NCBI RefSeq assembly: GCF_001039355.2
Contig: NW_019775464.1
Coordinates: 88,859 to 152,858 of the forward strand
DNA length: 64,000 nt
Reading direction: 5' to 3'
Source: Lingula anatina
Lineage: Eukaryota; Brachiopoda; Lingulata; Lingulida; Lingulidae
The position numbers and the translations under genes are program-made. Below the pieces are notes generated by a model. It did no database searches, had not been told where the DNA came from, and saw only the letters and a program-made list of their open reading frames with translations. Shown here piece after piece: positions 63,856 to 64,000 of this stretch. Every line of letters begins with the position of its first letter. Positions within the stretch are counted from its first letter, which is position 1.

Positions 63856-64000
63856 CCAGGGGCCGGTTTCACAAAGCAGTAGTTAGTTAGCGATCGGTAG
63901 TTAGCCTCTCGCTAGTTAGAGTGCCGTTTCACGAAGCAGTCGCTAGTTCTCTCGCTCGTTATTGTCTCGTTGTTGCCTTGGATATTTAACGACTGGTCAG
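63856..64000. repeat. start of a MITE-like element cut by the window end
   Basis: ggggccggtttcacaaagca is followed by tandem ctagtta/tagttag motifs and a second gccgtttcacgaagcagt. The ggccggtttcac start is common at MITE ends in marine invertebrates. The right end is outside the window. Confidence 0.45.

Overview
The window is animal nuclear DNA: AT-rich, intron-rich, with GT-AG introns, TATA-box promoters and AATAAA signals, and crowded with cut-and-paste transposons and MITEs. No bacterial genes, operons, rRNA genes or CRISPR arrays were seen. The coding content is the 3' exon of a TMEM126-family mitochondrial protein gene and then a tandem array of small secreted C-type lectin-like genes. 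The lectin architecture (signal peptide, short coiled-coil neck, one long-form C-type lectin domain resembling molluscan perlucin-type lectins), the tracts of AGGTCA-like repeats and the transposon mix suggest a marine invertebrate, perhaps a mollusc or another lophotrochozoan. That placement is inference.

Layout. Positions 1-5300 hold the last TMEM126 exon, a near-identical second copy of its 3' end after a single N, and a reverse-transcriptase fossil. Positions 6000-48300 hold ten lectin loci, all on the + strand, named here CTL1 to CTL10 by exon 1 position: CTL1 6149, CTL2 10989, CTL3 21988, CTL4 24070, CTL5 26994, CTL6 30402, CTL7 33844, CTL8 39194, CTL9 42833, CTL10 48123. A complete locus has four exons of 217, 177, 96 and 149 nt joined by three phase-1 introns, and encodes 212 residues. 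CTL1, CTL2 and CTL7 are intact. CTL9 is intact if one of two exon 2 copies flanking an assembly N is used. CTL6 has three good lectin exons but an 8-bp deletion in exon 1 that removes the signal peptide from frame. CTL5 lacks exons 2-3 at an assembly N. CTL3, CTL4, CTL8 and CTL10 are pseudogenes. Every locus starts with the same proximal promoter: GTCACGTGAC or a close variant exactly 25 bp upstream of a TATA-like box.

Positions 48300-64000 contain no gene I can support. They hold a TA-flanked inverted-repeat element, a dead Tc1-like transposon with both ends, a rearranged second Tc1-like transposase, fold-back MITEs, degenerate non-coding repeats and a tRNA-derived SINE-like head.

The biological picture is a birth-and-death lectin cluster whose copies share a core promoter and fold. 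They differ mostly in the ligand-loop residues of exon 4, and all carry WHD where a canonical C-type lectin has the calcium-binding WND motif. Six single Ns lie in the window. At five of them the following sequence re-reads the preceding sequence, so some apparent duplications are probably assembly or haplotype artefacts.
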